Origin: Leptospira gomenensis
GTDB taxonomy: Bacteria; Spirochaetota; Leptospiria; Leptospirales; Leptospiraceae
Length of the DNA stretch: 64,000 nt
Assembly (NCBI RefSeq): GCF_004770155.1
Contig: NZ_RQFA01000073.1
Coordinates: forward strand, 101,001 to 165,000
Reading direction: 5' to 3'
Part shown: positions 1-10,181 of the stretch, piece by piece
Layout: every line of letters begins with the position of its first letter
Position numbering within the stretch: the first letter of the stretch is position 1
Program-made: the position numbers and the translations under genes
The notes under the pieces: model-generated
The model's database searches: none
What the model saw: the letters and a program-made list of their open reading frames with translations, nothing else
What the model was told of the DNA's origin: nothing

Positions 1-554
1 GCGCACCTTCCAAAATCATAGGCTTTCATAAACCGGCGTTTCCGCATCCGGACGACGCGGTGTTCGGGATCATCGATACGCTGTTAGCCGAAGGTGAATC
101 CGGTCGTCTGTACAAACGACTCGTTTTGGAGGAGCAGTTGGCGCAGGGGGTTTATTGTTGGAACGGGGATCCGGGCGACCGTCTGTCCAATCTGTTTTCC
201 GTCTACGTGACCAACAATCAAAACGCGGATCAGAAAAAAGTGGAATCGATCGTTCAAGAGGAATTGGATCGCCTGAAAAATACGCCGGTCACCTCCGAGG
301 AACTATTTAAGATCAAAAATCAGATCGTAGCCGGTTATCTTCGCGCTTTGGACGACAACGGTAAACTCGCCGACGTACTTTCGTTGTATCAGCTTTTATA
401 CGGGGATTGGAAGGAGCTGCTGCGGGGTTACGAGGAATTGGATGCGGTGACTCCGGAGGACATACAAAGGGTGGCGAACAAATACTTCGTTCCCGAAAAC
501 CGTACGATCGCGGAATTGAACCCGCCGTCCGGAAACGGAGCCGAAAAAAAATGA
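1..554 (+). CDS. M16 family peptidase, C-terminal part (5' end outside window)
   Basis: The reading frame is open from the first bases of the window (codons begin at position 3) and ends at TGA 552-554. The translated stretch has the features of the C-terminal domain of insulinase-type (M16) zinc peptidases: a [12 protein letters not shown] segment, then [15 protein letters not shown], followed by the long helical region typical of the family, and ending near [15 protein letters not shown]. The zinc motif HXXEH would lie in the missing upstream part, so activity cannot be judged here. Its stop codon overlaps the start of the next M16 gene (ATGA), which points to a co-translated pair like the two-subunit M16 enzymes. 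A GTG at 60 is inside the domain and is not the true start. Confidence 0.85.
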   Translation, partial: APSKIIGFHKPAFPHPDDAVFGIIDTLLAEGESGRLYKRLVLEEQLAQGVYCWNGDPGDRLSNLFSVYVTNNQNADQKKVESIVQEELDRLKNTPVTSEELFKIKNQIVAGYLRALDDNGKLADVLSLYQLLYGDWKELLRGYEELDAVTPEDIQRVANKYFVPENRTIAELNPPSGNGAEKK

Positions 555-2020
555 AAACACCCTCGGTTCGAAAAAACATATCTATGAAACTGAATATTCA
601 AACATTAAAATATTTAACAATTATAATCCTTTTCGGGATTCTACCGCTTTCCGGCGCTCCGGGGGATTTCGTCAAAAACGTGAAAATCCCCCCTTTGGCT
701 TTTGAATTTCCGGAAATCCAAACCTTTACTTCCGGAAAGGGGACCGAAGTTTTCTTTTTACCCGGCGAAGAATTCCCGCTCAGAAATCTGGAAATCCATA
801 TCTACGCCGGAATTTTATCCGATTCGGATTTGCCTCCCGAAATTCCGGAGTTGTTTGCGGAAGCGTGGAAACACGGAGGCGTTCCTTCCGCGCCGGGAAG
901 CGCGTTTTTGGAAACCTTGGAGGGTTACGGGGCAAAGTTGGAAACCGACGCGAATTCTAACAAGATCGTTCTTTCTGTCTCGTATCTCTCCCGTTTCGAA
1001 AAGGAAATCCTTCCGCTTTTGTCCGAATTTTTAACCAAACCGTTGTTAAACGAAGAGGGATTCGCGGTGGCGAAACTCAAATTGGAGGAAGCGATCAAAC
1101 GTAGGAACGATAAAATCCCTGACATCGCCTATCGTAAAACCGCGGAGTTGGTCTATAAGGGAACGGTTTTGGGAAAGACGGTTCAATTGGATTCCCTTTC
1201 GAAACTCAAAGCGGAGGACGTCCGCGACTATTTCCGCGATTCGGTTTCGGTTTCGAGAAGGACGGTACTTTTGACGGGCGACCTTCAAAAAAAGGAAGCC
1301 GTTTCCTTGGTCTCTTTTCTTCTTCCCGATCGGGAGACGGTCCGAACGGAAAAACGCCCGACGATCGACGCACAAACTTTGAAAAAGAATCTGGATTCCC
1401 TTTCCTATCGGATCTTGGGAGTGGATAAGGAAGCGACGCAGAGTATCGTGATGATGGCGGGAATTCTTCCTCCGCACAAGGATCCGGATTTTTACGCGAT
1501 CCAAGTGCTCAACTACATCGTAGGTGGTGGCGGATTTAATTCTTATTTTATGCAGAAGATCCGCTCGGATCGGGGACTCGCGTATTCTTCGAGCAGCGCC
1601 GCGTATTTCGAGCGCGACTACGGAGTGATTTATTTCACGACGCAGACTAAAATCTCCACGACCAAAGAAGTCTTCGATTTAATGAAAGAAATATTAAGCG
1701 AAGAGACGATTTATAAGATACGCGAGGACGAGCTGGAATCCGCGAAACAATCCATAGTCAACCGTTTCATCTTTCAATTCGCGGATAAGATGGGGATTCT
1801 ACACAACACTCTCCGTTTTAAGGAACACGATATGCCCGCGGATTATCTGAAACGATATCGGGATCGTATCCAAGCGGTCACACTTTCCGATCTTCGTCGT
1901 GTGGGAAAAAAATACTTCTTACATTCCTCCGCGAAAACGATCCTTACGGGACCGAAGTCGCTTTATAAGGATTGGGGCGACGGCGTGAAAACGGTCGCTC
2001 CCGAGGACGGGATCCCGTAA
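551..2020 (+). CDS. M16 family peptidase-like protein, apparently non-catalytic partner subunit
   Basis: A 489-residue exported M16-like protein. I chose ATG 551, which overlaps the upstream stop (ATGA); ATG 584 (MKLNIQT) is an alternative that leaves a tidier signal peptide. The hydrophobic segment [15 protein letters not shown] is followed by the mature domain. Where catalytic members carry HXXEH, this protein reads [16 protein letters not shown], so the zinc ligands are missing. The second domain keeps the family signature ([22 protein letters not shown]), including the Arg/Tyr region that contacts substrate. Paired genes with one HXXEH subunit and one degenerate subunit are a known M16 arrangement, as in mitochondrial processing peptidase. 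I infer that this one supports the protein encoded just upstream. The GTG at 2021 of the next gene abuts its stop. Confidence 0.85.
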   Translation: MKTPSVRKNISMKLNIQTLKYLTIIILFGILPLSGAPGDFVKNVKIPPLAFEFPEIQTFTSGKGTEVFFLPGEEFPLRNLEIHIYAGILSDSDLPPEIPELFAEAWKHGGVPSAPGSAFLETLEGYGAKLETDANSNKIVLSVSYLSRFEKEILPLLSEFLTKPLLNEEGFAVAKLKLEEAIKRRNDKIPDIAYRKTAELVYKGTVLGKTVQLDSLSKLKAEDVRDYFRDSVSVSRRTVLLTGDLQKKEAVSLVSFLLPDRETVRTEKRPTIDAQTLKKNLDSLSYRILGVDKEATQSIVMMAGILPPHKDPDFYAIQVLNYIVGGGGFNSYFMQKIRSDRGLAYSSSSAAYFERDYGVIYFTTQTKISTTKEVFDLMKEILSEETIYKIREDELESAKQSIVNRFIFQFADKMGILHNTLRFKEHDMPADYLKRYRDRIQAVTLSDLRRVGKKYFLHSSAKTILTGPKSLYKDWGDGVKTVAPEDGIP

Positions 2021-2848
2021 GTGTATTGTAAGTTTCAGCACAAACAATATCATTTCGAAGGAATTTCGGAAGGAGGAATCCGCACCTCGATTTATCTTCC
2101 TTCCTTGAGTTTGATGTTCGATATCGGAGCGCAAAATCCGAACCGGATCCACTTGGAGAATCTTCTTCTTACACATTCGCATCTGGATCATTCTTCGGGA
2201 ATCCCGTACTACATCTCGCAAAGGTCCCTGCGAAAGTTAAAACCTCCTAAGATCTATCTTCCTTCCGCGGTCGAAGAGCCTATGCGGAAAATTCTCGAAC
2301 TCTATTCCCAAATCGAGGATTTCCCGTATCGTTACGAAATGTTCGGCGTGAATCCGGGAGATAGGATAGACTTGGACGCTCATCATTTTTTTTCTCCCCA
2401 CAAAACGTTTCATCGGGTTCCTTCGCAGGGTTATACGATCTATGAACGGCGTAAAAAATTGAAGGAACGATTTCGGTCTCTGGATAAGGAAGAATTGAAC
2501 AAAGCCCTAAAGGAAAACGAGGAGGTTTCGGAACCGAGCGAAACTCCGGTCATCAGTTTTTCCGGAGACACTAAGATAGAATACGTTCTAGAAAACGAAG
2601 ATGCGGCGAATTCTAATATTCTATTTATTGAATGTACTTACATCGACAAGGAACGAGACGTCGCTAAGGCGCGGGAATGGGGGCACACACATCTCGACGA
2701 AATTCTCGGCAATTTGTCCGCGTTTAAAAACGAGAAGATCGTCCTGATTCATTTTTCGAAACGTTATTCCATTTCTTATATCCGGGAAACGTTGGCGAAA
2801 CGGATTCCGGAAAACGAAAAACATAGGTTCCATCTTTTTCTACCATGA
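2021..2848 (+). CDS. Ribonuclease Z-like metallo-beta-lactamase fold hydrolase
   Basis: A 275-residue MBL-fold protein starting with GTG directly after the upstream TAA. The metal motif HSHLDH lies at residues 52-57 (H52, H54, D56, H57). Further ligands are plausible in [10 protein letters not shown] (Asp) and HTHLDEIL, and near the C terminus LIHFSKRY matches the LxHFSxRY motif seen in tRNase Z (tRNA 3'-end endonuclease). The length suits the short RNase Z form, although the flexible exosite arm is not obvious, so another phosphodiesterase or arylsulfatase-like role in the same branch is possible. It sits in a compact run of genes and overlaps the following methyltransferase by four bases (ATGA). 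Confidence 0.75.
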   Translation: MYCKFQHKQYHFEGISEGGIRTSIYLPSLSLMFDIGAQNPNRIHLENLLLTHSHLDHSSGIPYYISQRSLRKLKPPKIYLPSAVEEPMRKILELYSQIEDFPYRYEMFGVNPGDRIDLDAHHFFSPHKTFHRVPSQGYTIYERRKKLKERFRSLDKEELNKALKENEEVSEPSETPVISFSGDTKIEYVLENEDAANSNILFIECTYIDKERDVAKAREWGHTHLDEILGNLSAFKNEKIVLIHFSKRYSISYIRETLAKRIPENEKHRFHLFLP

Positions 2849-3552
2849 GCAAAGGAAGTCCTCCCGGCAAATACGGGACCTCAGTGTTTCGGGAAGGTCT
2901 GGAGGAAAAAATAGACGACGATCTCGTGGTTCGTCCGATTTCGATCCTTTACGAGATGGAGAACGACGCGGCAAAGGAAGGAGTTCCCGTTTTGACTCCG
3001 GCGTCCGGATCCGTTTTGAAGTTTCTCGTGGAAGCCGAACAACCCGACGAAATTCTCGAGTTGGGAACCGGATACGGCATCTCCCTTTTTTGGATGGCCT
3101 GCGGTTTAAAAAAAACGGCGAAGATCGTTTCCTTAGAACGGGAAATTTTTTATATCGCGAAGGTGCGATCGTATCTGGAAAAACATCCCTTCGGAGATCT
3201 GGACGTTCATCTGATTAAAACACATTGTCTTCAGTTCCTCAAGGAATCCGAAGAGAACGAAAAAACCTCGTGGTCCGGAAAATTCGTTTTTATAGATTGT
3301 GACAAGGTTTTGTATCCGGAAATTTTTAGAATCCTTTCCCGTTTGAAACCGGCAGTTGCTGTGTTCGACAACGTGCTTTGGCACGGAAGAATTTTCGAAT
3401 CAGACAGACAAGCTCCTTCCGATCTCGCCGTGCGGGAATTTTGGGACGAGTTAAAACGCTCTGGATTTTCTCACACACTTTTTCCTGTCGGGGACGGTCT
3501 TCTTCATATCCGTTTCGTTGAGTCCGCGGACTCCGATCATAACCGAGATTAA
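2845..3552 (+). CDS. Class I SAM-dependent O-methyltransferase (family 3)
   Basis: A 235-residue cytosolic methyltransferase starting at ATG 2845, overlapping the preceding stop. The SAM-binding motif I is [16 protein letters not shown], followed by [19 protein letters not shown] (motif II acidic residue). [15 protein letters not shown] corresponds to the metal and substrate region of catechol-type O-methyltransferases, and [12 protein letters not shown] matches the usual DNVLWxGxV segment. Substrate is unknown. The gene is co-directional with the RNase Z-like gene and followed by a short gap and a possible new promoter. Confidence 0.85.
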   Translation: MSKGSPPGKYGTSVFREGLEEKIDDDLVVRPISILYEMENDAAKEGVPVLTPASGSVLKFLVEAEQPDEILELGTGYGISLFWMACGLKKTAKIVSLEREIFYIAKVRSYLEKHPFGDLDVHLIKTHCLQFLKESEENEKTSWSGKFVFIDCDKVLYPEIFRILSRLKPAVAVFDNVLWHGRIFESDRQAPSDLAVREFWDELKRSGFSHTLFPVGDGLLHIRFVESADSDHNRD

Positions 3553-3578
3553 AATACTAGTTGCGTTTTATGACGCTG

Positions 3579-3587
3579 TGTTATACT
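3579..3587 (+). promoter_or_regulatory. Possible extended -10 promoter
   Basis: TG-T-TATACT lies 18 bases before ATG 3606. A TTGCGT hexamer at 3561-3566 is a weak -35 at short (15-base) spacing. The implied leader is very short, so this is tentative. It would start transcription of the exported protein and amidase genes. Confidence 0.25.
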
Positions 3588-3605
3588 TCCGCGTAGGAGA
3601 TTCCA

Positions 3606-4379
3606 ATGTCATTAAAAAGTTTCCAGAGTGTTTTCGCGATCCTGTTCCTCGTTTCGGTTTCGGTTTCGGTTTCCGCTCAATCGGCACCATCCAAGGACGA
3701 AGTCAAAGGAAGCGAACTCGCAAGCGCAGCCGCCGATCCTAAATACCAAGGCGATTATCTGGAGGAATTTCACTACGCGAGAACCTTGGATTCTCTGAAA
3801 GAAAGAGTGAAAAACGACATTCACGCGCTTGCCACCGTGACCAAAAATTTCGGTTCGAGCGTTCAGGGATCCAACGAAGAGTTGAATTCGATCTGGAAAC
3901 AATACAACGACGCGCTTCATTATTATTACCGAAGACAATACGTCGTCGCGGGAAGAAAAATGCGCGAAACGACGGAAACGATGGATAAACTCTACAACAA
4001 ATTCTCCGACCAATACAACAAACGTACGGATCAACTTCTGGGCGAATGTGCGGATACGATCGTAGGAATCGAACAAAGTCAAGGAACTCAGGTGAACAAT
4101 TCGGCGGCGAGAAGTCGGGAGATATCGGCCAACCACCATAAACTTCAGATCGCCTATTATCAGATGATCCAGGCGGATCGTATGCGTAGGGATTCGAGGT
4201 ATAAGGATTCCCTAATTCATTTCCGTTTGGCGAAGGAATACGGAATCTCCATCCTAAGCAAATTGAAATCGGATGAGGAAAGCAAAAATATCCGCGAAAA
4301 ATACAAGGTGGATTTAAGCGACAATAGAAATATGGTTTTCGCGGAAGGCGGAGAAAATAAGGACCCGCAGAAAAAATAG
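3606..4379 (+). CDS. Exported helical protein of unknown function
   Basis: 257 residues, ATG 3606 preceded by TAGGAG. An N-terminal signal peptide ([16 protein letters not shown]) has a probable cleavage after SVSA; no lipobox is seen. The mature part is rich in charged and aromatic residues and probably all-helical. Segments such as [20 protein letters not shown] and [16 protein letters not shown] are reminiscent of TPR-like repeats, but I cannot assign a family. Only one Cys occurs in the mature protein. It touches the following amidase gene (TAG/GTG share one base), so the two are probably translated together; a role in cell-envelope maintenance is an inference from that neighbour. Confidence 0.7.
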   Translation: MSLKSFQSVFAILFLVSVSVSVSAQSAPSKDEVKGSELASAAADPKYQGDYLEEFHYARTLDSLKERVKNDIHALATVTKNFGSSVQGSNEELNSIWKQYNDALHYYYRRQYVVAGRKMRETTETMDKLYNKFSDQYNKRTDQLLGECADTIVGIEQSQGTQVNNSAARSREISANHHKLQIAYYQMIQADRMRRDSRYKDSLIHFRLAKEYGISILSKLKSDEESKNIREKYKVDLSDNRNMVFAEGGENKDPQKK

Positions 4380-5788
4380 TGAGTCTTTTTCGGAATCTTC
4401 TTTATTATTCAATTTTTATAATATTCTTAATTTCCGTTTCCGGGACCGTGGTGACGGCCGGACCGGAACGGACAACCGACTCGGAACTTCCACCTCCGGA
4501 AACTCCGGTCAAAATTTTCAAAGTCGTTTTGGATCCGGGGCACGGAGGAGTGGATCTAAAACCCAAAGAGGATCACGGGGACAAATACGATCCGATTTCG
4601 GACAAATATCTGGAACTTTATAAGTCTGGCGCTTCCGCAAGGGGAAGAAAGGAACGCTCCGTCGTATTAGAACTTTCTAAAGAGCTTAAGGAAATTTTGG
4701 ATCTTACCAAAACGCCCGAGGGATTTTCCACGTTTCGCTCGTATATGAAATCGTTTACGAACGAGGAAATTCCGTGGGTGCGTATCGACTCCGTGATGAC
4801 TCGTACCGAAAACGCGGAGGAGAGGGATTATTCCGCAAACGAAGATCCGAACGCGGCGTATCGTCTTTTCGATTATCCCGATAAAAAGACTAAAAAGATC
4901 AGACCGGGAAGGATTTCGTTTATCAATCGGGAGAAGCCGCATCTCGTCGTGTCGCTTCACCTGAATCCTAGTTATAAGGAACATCCTGGAGGTATGGCCG
5001 CGGTTCTTTCTCCGTCGTATCGCACCTTCTACGTGTTGAAGGGTATTTCCGAAGGTCGATTTTCCGAAGAAAAATTCACGAGTTCCCCTTGGAGTGAATG
5101 GATGGTCTTTAAAGAAGGTTGGTCCAAATTGCAGAACGCGGTCGCGGACGCTTGGATTTATTTTCACGGTTATTGGCCCACTCGTTCCGGAAAAAAAACG
5201 GATCTTTCCGCCTTCGAAGGTTATCGTCAGAATATGATTACTTGGAAGTATAAGGACCTTCCCGGCTGGGAGGAATTAGCGAAGTTGGGAGGTAAAGGAC
5301 CCTATTCCAAAACTCACAAAAGTTTTTCTGCGGAAGGGAAGTTTTGGGAAAGGGAAAAAAGCGATCCGGAACTCTGGAGAAGAGAGGATGGCCGAGAAGG
5401 TTTCGGCGGAGACAATCATTACGCATCCGCAGAATTGATGCGTTTCGTTCAATACGGGTTGAGAAAAAGAAAAACCGAAGAGGAATATCCGGAACCGGGA
5501 CCCATCAACAAACCGTATCTTTCTACATACGCTTTACCCACCTTCATCAACGCGATTTCGGCTTATCTTGAAATCGGTTATATCGACAAGGAAAAGGATA
5601 TGACTTTGATGACTAAGCGTAAAAAAGACGTCGCTATTTCTTTGGCAGCGGGAATTTATTCTTTGGCGCAGGGGATCAAGATCAGGCAGCAGGATTATCC
5701 GTATGTTCCGGCGGGTAAAAAAATCAACTGGAAACGTTACGAAAATCTTAAAGACGGAACGAATTACTTTCAGATAGTGAGCGAGTGA
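4379..5788 (+). CDS. N-acetylmuramoyl-L-alanine amidase (Amidase_3 type), exported
   Basis: A 469-residue peptidoglycan hydrolase. GTG start 4379 overlaps the upstream stop by one base; a signal peptide ([20 protein letters not shown]) follows. The Amidase_3 signature VVLDPGHGG gives the first zinc His, and [17 protein letters not shown] matches the second zinc-binding segment (SLHxN in the family). The central region from about residue 240 to 360 is longer than in minimal amidases, and a later segment ([20 protein letters not shown]) aligns with the family's C-terminal catalytic strand. It would cleave the bond between MurNAc and the stem peptide in the periplasm. No SPOR or LysM domain is visible. 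Confidence 0.85.
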   Translation: MSLFRNLLYYSIFIIFLISVSGTVVTAGPERTTDSELPPPETPVKIFKVVLDPGHGGVDLKPKEDHGDKYDPISDKYLELYKSGASARGRKERSVVLELSKELKEILDLTKTPEGFSTFRSYMKSFTNEEIPWVRIDSVMTRTENAEERDYSANEDPNAAYRLFDYPDKKTKKIRPGRISFINREKPHLVVSLHLNPSYKEHPGGMAAVLSPSYRTFYVLKGISEGRFSEEKFTSSPWSEWMVFKEGWSKLQNAVADAWIYFHGYWPTRSGKKTDLSAFEGYRQNMITWKYKDLPGWEELAKLGGKGPYSKTHKSFSAEGKFWEREKSDPELWRREDGREGFGGDNHYASAELMRFVQYGLRKRKTEEEYPEPGPINKPYLSTYALPTFINAISAYLEIGYIDKEKDMTLMTKRKKDVAISLAAGIYSLAQGIKIRQQDYPYVPAGKKINWKRYENLKDGTNYFQIVSE

Positions 5789-5838
5789 TTCCCATTCGTT
5801 CCTACAATTCCTTAAATTACCTTTCCATCCTTTTTCTT

Positions 5839-6063
5839 TCACACTTTCCTAATATGCGGTAGCCAATTCGCAAGATAGTCGTCCCGGTTTTTTCCGAAAA
5901 ACTCGTAGCGTAAGAATCCGTTTAACGTGCGATGTTTCCCGCTGCTTTTAGACAAACTTTCTTGGATTATCTCCGTGTGTTTTCTATCTTTATATTCCAA
6001 AATTGTCATGTAGAAATTGAAGTTTTTTGACAATTTAAACGTAGCGTAATCGTTCAAATTCAT
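5839..6063 (-). pseudogene. Possible small gene or remnant, minus strand
   Basis: A 74-residue open frame (ATG 6063-6061) in a non-coding gap. It reads like a real protein rather than a shadow: alternating polar and aromatic strand-like segments (NDYATFKLSKNFNFYMTIL, TLNGFLRYEFFGKN). The frame stays open upstream of the ATG for about 50 bases to a stop, with similar composition (FEERFDFHHKRKSWDKT), suggesting the 3' end of a longer, decayed gene. I see no good ribosome binding site. Family not recognised. Confidence 0.25.
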
Positions 6064-6309
6064 CGTTTTATCCCAAGATTTCCGTTTGTGATGAAAATCA
6101 AATCGCTCCTCAAACTATGACTTTCGAATTCGAAAATTCGCATATACTCATAGATTTTTACAACGATTCCGCCATCAGGGTTTTTATCCCGCCCTTTCCA
6201 TCTATCCATTTTTCGGGAAGGAGAAGGATCTCTTATGTTTTGATGCGTGAGTGCGCGGAATTTCGCTCGTAAGAAAAGGAGTCGTTTGGTATATGTCGTT
6301 TTAAAAAAT

Positions 6310-6894
6310 ATGATTCACTATAAAACCGTATTCGCGCTGATTTTCGTTTTTTGTTCCTGCAAGGGAAGTTTTTTATACTGGAAAACGATTCCTCACGAAA
6401 TAAAAACTTTACAAAAGAATTATATACGTTTCCGTCTCCCGCGCAACATAGTGGACGGAAAGGAAGGGATCATCTCCGATAAATATTACGTGAAAGTGTT
6501 CTGGGAGGAAGCCGACGGTCCCTTTCACCGTTTTTTATTGATCAATCCGGATCGGGGTTCGGGTCTTTGGGATAAATGGTTCGGCGAAGACCACTTCGTT
6601 TTTTATCCGGACTGCGATTATAGGATCGATATTCCCGGAGGCGAGAATAGTTTCAAGATCGAGATCGCAAAAGTAAGATCGTATAACGGCTTTCATACGG
6701 AAAAAGAAGTTCGACTTTTTATTCCTTACGATCATTCGATTTTCGTTTCTCTGCTGATCGAACCGAATTTATCTTCCGCCGATACGATCGCTCGGAAGGA
6801 AGTGCGTCCTCTTAATTCCCGAATCAGGATTCACGCGGAGGTCGGGCCTAACCCGAATCCAGATGCCGATTTTTCGTGCGAAGTTGCGGAATGA
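6310..6894 (+). CDS. Predicted lipoprotein of unknown function
   Basis: A 194-residue protein with signal segment KTVFALIFVFCSCKGSF; Cys in FCSC is a plausible spirochaetal lipobox. Two starts compete: ATG 6310, or TTG 6286 which sits five bases after AAAGGAG and only lengthens the n-region. The mature part is probably beta-rich (ISDKYYVKVFWEEADGPFH, FVFYPDCDYRIDIPGGENSFKIEIAKVR). It is probably a small envelope lipoprotein. It precedes another exported protein of unknown function on the same strand, with a 170-base gap that shows no clear element. Confidence 0.65.
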   Translation: MIHYKTVFALIFVFCSCKGSFLYWKTIPHEIKTLQKNYIRFRLPRNIVDGKEGIISDKYYVKVFWEEADGPFHRFLLINPDRGSGLWDKWFGEDHFVFYPDCDYRIDIPGGENSFKIEIAKVRSYNGFHTEKEVRLFIPYDHSIFVSLLIEPNLSSADTIARKEVRPLNSRIRIHAEVGPNPNPDADFSCEVAE

Positions 6895-7065
6895 AATATT
6901 TCCCGTAAGGAATGAAATCCGAAATCTTCGTAAAATCATTGTTTTGCGATTCCTTTTCCGTTTTGAAGTTGTGGCGGACGTATTCAGGGATTCTTTTGGA
7001 ATGAAAGCTGTATTTACTTTTTCATTTTGAATGTTTTCGGCCGCTTAAAATTCTCGGAGAATGAT

Positions 7066-7803
7066 ATGGATCGATTTTTTAAAAACTCTGGTTTGTTTTT
7101 ACTGATACAAGTTTTTTCGACATTTTGTCTTTCCGCTTTGCCGAAAGAAATGCCCGAGGATTTTTATCTGGAATTCCACAGGGACGGCGGTATGCGTCCG
7201 GATCATACGGAAATTTATTTCAATCGTGGGATTTCGCATATCAAAGAAAGAAAGGACGGAAAGGAAAAGATCGTTTATTTTAACACAGACCTATCCCTGT
7301 TGAAAAGTCTGTACGAATCCCTTTTGGAGAATCGTTTCGACCGGATCGGAACGAGAACGGAAACGATTTATGATCGCGGCGGTGAAAGCGTTCAAGTTCG
7401 CGCCGACCGTAAAACGTATAACAAGTCCGATTCTGGTATGACGCTGATTCAACCTTATTGGAGAAAAAACTTTAAGAACGTGCTCGATGCAGTACAGAAT
7501 TCGAAACGATCCGTGATGGACGGAGCGTTTAAAGTTCCTTTCGCGCTTACGTGGAAGGAGTTTAAAGAGCCGCTTTCGTTACAGATCGATTCCGAGACGA
7601 GGAGCGTCTTTTACCGGTATCACGTTTCTCCTTTTGAGATTCGAAACGTCGAATTTTTCTTCCTACCCGGAAAATACAAACTAGAGTTCGAATTTCACGA
7701 AGACAAAGCCAAATTTCACAGACATGTCTTCGAGTTCGAAGTCGTTCCGGATTCGGGTCCTTTGTCCCTGATTTGTAGTCCGGAAGGCTGCGTCCGAGGT
7801 TAA
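7066..7803 (+). CDS. Exported protein of unknown function
   Basis: 245 residues from ATG 7066, which follows CGGAGA. An in-frame TTG at 7027 extends upstream but would bury the signal peptide. N-terminal hydrophobic stretch LFLLIQVFSTFCLSALP is a signal sequence, possibly lipidated at the Cys of STFC. The mature part is soluble, with a strand-rich C-terminal half (VSPFEIRNVEFFFLPGKYK, KLEFEFHEDKAKFHRHVFEF) and ends in a two-Cys tail (LICSPEGC) that could form a disulfide. No family recognised. Confidence 0.65.
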   Translation: MDRFFKNSGLFLLIQVFSTFCLSALPKEMPEDFYLEFHRDGGMRPDHTEIYFNRGISHIKERKDGKEKIVYFNTDLSLLKSLYESLLENRFDRIGTRTETIYDRGGESVQVRADRKTYNKSDSGMTLIQPYWRKNFKNVLDAVQNSKRSVMDGAFKVPFALTWKEFKEPLSLQIDSETRSVFYRYHVSPFEIRNVEFFFLPGKYKLEFEFHEDKAKFHRHVFEFEVVPDSGPLSLICSPEGCVRG

Positions 7804-7881
7804 TAAAAATTCGGGCGGATAAATTCCGTTTTTTAATGTAATAAGTTTAAAATATTCAAATATTCTATTTTAAAAATATTC

Positions 7882-9465
7882 TCAATTTCTTAATTCCTTG
7901 AGGATGTCCGCCGACCCGGAAACGGCCAGGGCGGCCGCGAGTCCTCCCATCATCGCCCCGGCAACACCGGGAGAAGCGGCGTCGGCCCCCGTAAGATATA
8001 GACCTTCGATAGGAGTTTTCACGTTAAACCACGGACATCGTTCGCGTTGGTATCGTTCCGGTACACAAGCCATTCCGTAGATGGCCCCGTCCGGGTGAGA
8101 GGTGAAATGTTCGTTCGTGACGGGGGTCGATAGTTCCGAGTATTCGACGGTTGCGCGGATGCCCGGAAATCTGGATTCCAAAGTGGAAAGAATCCTTTCG
8201 GTAATTTTCTCCTTTAGTAATTTATAATCTTCTCCCCTTTTTTTCCAGGGTTCCGATTTCCATTTGGAAAAGTTTTCGTAATCGGTGAAAGTGATTACGT
8301 CCATCGTATGACTTTTTGCCTCGGGATTTTTAAGACTAGGAAAGGACAGATACAGATTGGGGATTTCACCTTCGTTTCCTAACCAATCGTTTCTTTCCGA
8401 AAAATTCCGGTCGTGGTCGCTGGAAGAGAAGATCCAATAATTTTCTCCTTTGAAACCGAAACGGGCGGGGCTTTCGGTTAAACCCAGATAAAGACAGACG
8501 CTCGTGGTCATTTTTTCTTTATTATAAAATTCTTTTATACGTTCTCGAAAAGGGATCGGATAACTTTCCGGAATCAATTTCGTATACGTAGGATAAGCTC
8601 CAGCGCAGGAGACGATTACCGGCGCGTAAAAATCCCTTTGCGATCCGCTTCCTCTCAACGCTTGAGCTTTGACCCCGACGACTTTCCCTTCGCTTATCAA
8701 AATCTCTTTCGCTTCTACGGAGGAAAGAACCACTCCGCCTTGTTCTTCCAAAATAGGCTCGATCGCTTCGAAAATCTTTCCGGCGCCCCCAATCGGATAA
8801 TAACCGCCGTTTAGATAATGTTGAACCAAAGTGGCGTGCATCGCGAACGCGACCTTACCGGGAGGCAAACCGTAATCTCCCCATTGTGCAGCGAGAATCC
8901 CTTTCAGGTTTTGGTCTTTGAAGTTTGCGTCGAGATAATCCTTTAAAGTGATTCCGTTTTCTTTTCCTAAAAGACCGGATACTGAATCCAAAGGAGGAGG
9001 GGACAATCTCATCATGATGGACTTTCCGAAGAGATTAGAGGTCTTTTTTATATCTCGAAAATAACGTTCGATCGCTTCGTTTTCTTCCGGAAATTTTTGT
9101 TTGAGATCTTGTTTGAACGTTTCGGGATTTCCGTAGATATCGAAAGCCCCGGAAGGAAAGATGAGTCTTTCGAAAGGTTCGGGCATACGCTTCCATTGAA
9201 CTTTTTTTCTCGTAATTTTATCCGAAATTTTTCGGCAAAGACCGTCTTCTTGCATATCTCCCACATAGTGGATTCCGACGTCCCAATGATACTTACCTTG
9301 TTTCCTCTGGAATTCGTGCGTAAAGCCGCCCGGTTGAAAATGTTTTTCCAATACCAGAACTTTTTTGCCGTAGGACTGGGCGAGTAGGCTCGCAGTGCAT
9401 AAACTTCCCATTCCGGAACCTATAAATATTACGTCGAATTCGTTCCCTATCTGATCTATATTCAT
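7882..9465 (-). CDS. Phytoene desaturase/retinol saturase-like FAD-dependent oxidoreductase
   Basis: A 527-residue flavoprotein. ATG 9465 is preferred, ten bases after GGGGGA; TTG 9471 is possible. The dinucleotide-binding motif FIGSGMGSLCTASLLAQSYG and the following VLVLEKHFQPGGFTHEF, plus DVGIHYVGDM, are characteristic of the carotene isomerase, phytoene desaturase and all-trans-retinol 13,14-reductase branch. The C-terminal GLYLTGADAASPGVAGAMMG is the family's FAD-binding signature. It would reduce or desaturate a polyene or lipid substrate, probably membrane-associated. No phytoene synthase or other carotenoid gene lies nearby, so a carotenoid role is not supported by context. It is divergent from a TetR regulator with a palindromic operator between them. 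Confidence 0.85.
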   Translation of the reverse strand: MNIDQIGNEFDVIFIGSGMGSLCTASLLAQSYGKKVLVLEKHFQPGGFTHEFQRKQGKYHWDVGIHYVGDMQEDGLCRKISDKITRKKVQWKRMPEPFERLIFPSGAFDIYGNPETFKQDLKQKFPEENEAIERYFRDIKKTSNLFGKSIMMRLSPPPLDSVSGLLGKENGITLKDYLDANFKDQNLKGILAAQWGDYGLPPGKVAFAMHATLVQHYLNGGYYPIGGAGKIFEAIEPILEEQGGVVLSSVEAKEILISEGKVVGVKAQALRGSGSQRDFYAPVIVSCAGAYPTYTKLIPESYPIPFRERIKEFYNKEKMTTSVCLYLGLTESPARFGFKGENYWIFSSSDHDRNFSERNDWLGNEGEIPNLYLSFPSLKNPEAKSHTMDVITFTDYENFSKWKSEPWKKRGEDYKLLKEKITERILSTLESRFPGIRATVEYSELSTPVTNEHFTSHPDGAIYGMACVPERYQRERCPWFNVKTPIEGLYLTGADAASPGVAGAMMGGLAAALAVSGSADILKELRN

Positions 9466-9491
9466 TGACAAAATTTCCCCCGGGCAATAAT

Positions 9492-9548
9492 GTTAACGGT
9501 TATTACATTTGTGTATTAACTAAATACTTTTATGTGATAATCGTCAAC
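9492..9548. promoter_or_regulatory. Extended palindromic operator between oxidoreductase and TetR genes
   Basis: The arms GTTAACGGTTATTACAT (9492-9508) and ATGTGATAATCGTCAAC (9532-9548) match as an inverted repeat at 14 of 17 positions. The central GTATTAACTAAATAC (9513-9527) is palindromic about the same centre, base 9520. Over the full 57 bases, 20 of 28 pairs are complementary. The right arm ends exactly at the TetR start codon. This is the expected position for an autoregulated TetR operator controlling both divergent genes; binding is inferred, not shown. Confidence 0.65.
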
Positions 9549-10181
9549 ATGAAAAATGTCCCGGAAAAAAATTCATATCACCACGGCGATCTCAAGCGGG
9601 CGCTTTTGGACGCTTCTTTGCGGATTCTTAAGGAAGAAGGTTACAAAGCCTTGAGTCTGCGAAAGGCCGCGGCGACGGCCGGAGTCAGTCAATCCGCGCC
9701 TTATCGGCATTATGCGGATTTAGAGGCGTTGTATGCCGATATCGCCGAGGAGGGCTTTCGATCCCTTTCCGAGCGCCAAAGAAAATTACAAGCCAGGTAT
9801 AGAAAAAAACCTCTGCTTCTGTTTCGGGAGTCGGGAGTGTGTTACGTGGAATTCGCGCTCGAATTTCCGGATCTGTTTCGGATCATGTACGGAAATCAGA
9901 TAGAAAGTCATTCCAAATATAAATCCTTAGTCAAAACGGAAGACGACTCTTTCCAGATTATCGTGGAAATAATACGCGATTGTCAGCGCGCCGGCGTACT
10001 ACATACCGAAGACGTACTCGCTTCCGCTATGTCTGCTTGGACCATGGTTCACGGTATCGCTGTCCTTCTTGCGGGAAAACAAGTGATGTTCCGCTCCGTC
10101 GATCTTAAGAAGGCGAGAAAGATCACGAAAGAGCTGATTCATTTTCTTTATACCGGGATGAAAGCCGGAACTTCCCTTTAA
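9549..10181 (+). CDS. TetR family transcriptional regulator
   Basis: 210 residues from ATG 9549. The upstream in-frame extension runs through the operator and is not likely to be coding. The N-terminal DNA-binding domain reads SYHHGDLKRALLDASLRIL then EEGYKALSLRKAAATAGVSQ and SAPYRHYADLEALYADIAEE, a clear TetR helix-turn-helix of the type with the YHHGDL opening (TetR with a WHG-type C-terminal domain). The C-terminal part (FPDLFRIMYGNQ, AWTMVHGIAVLLAGKQV) matches the WHG domain, named for such a motif. It probably represses the divergent oxidoreductase gene and itself through the adjacent palindrome. The inducer is unknown and might be a lipid or an oxidised substrate. Confidence 0.85.
   Translation: MKNVPEKNSYHHGDLKRALLDASLRILKEEGYKALSLRKAAATAGVSQSAPYRHYADLEALYADIAEEGFRSLSERQRKLQARYRKKPLLLFRESGVCYVEFALEFPDLFRIMYGNQIESHSKYKSLVKTEDDSFQIIVEIIRDCQRAGVLHTEDVLASAMSAWTMVHGIAVLLAGKQVMFRSVDLKKARKITKELIHFLYTGMKAGTSL

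Noticed and set aside
6117..6273. About 50-residue plus-strand frame upstream of the lipoprotein gene
   Set aside because: No ribosome binding site, no recognisable features, and the region looks like degraded sequence.
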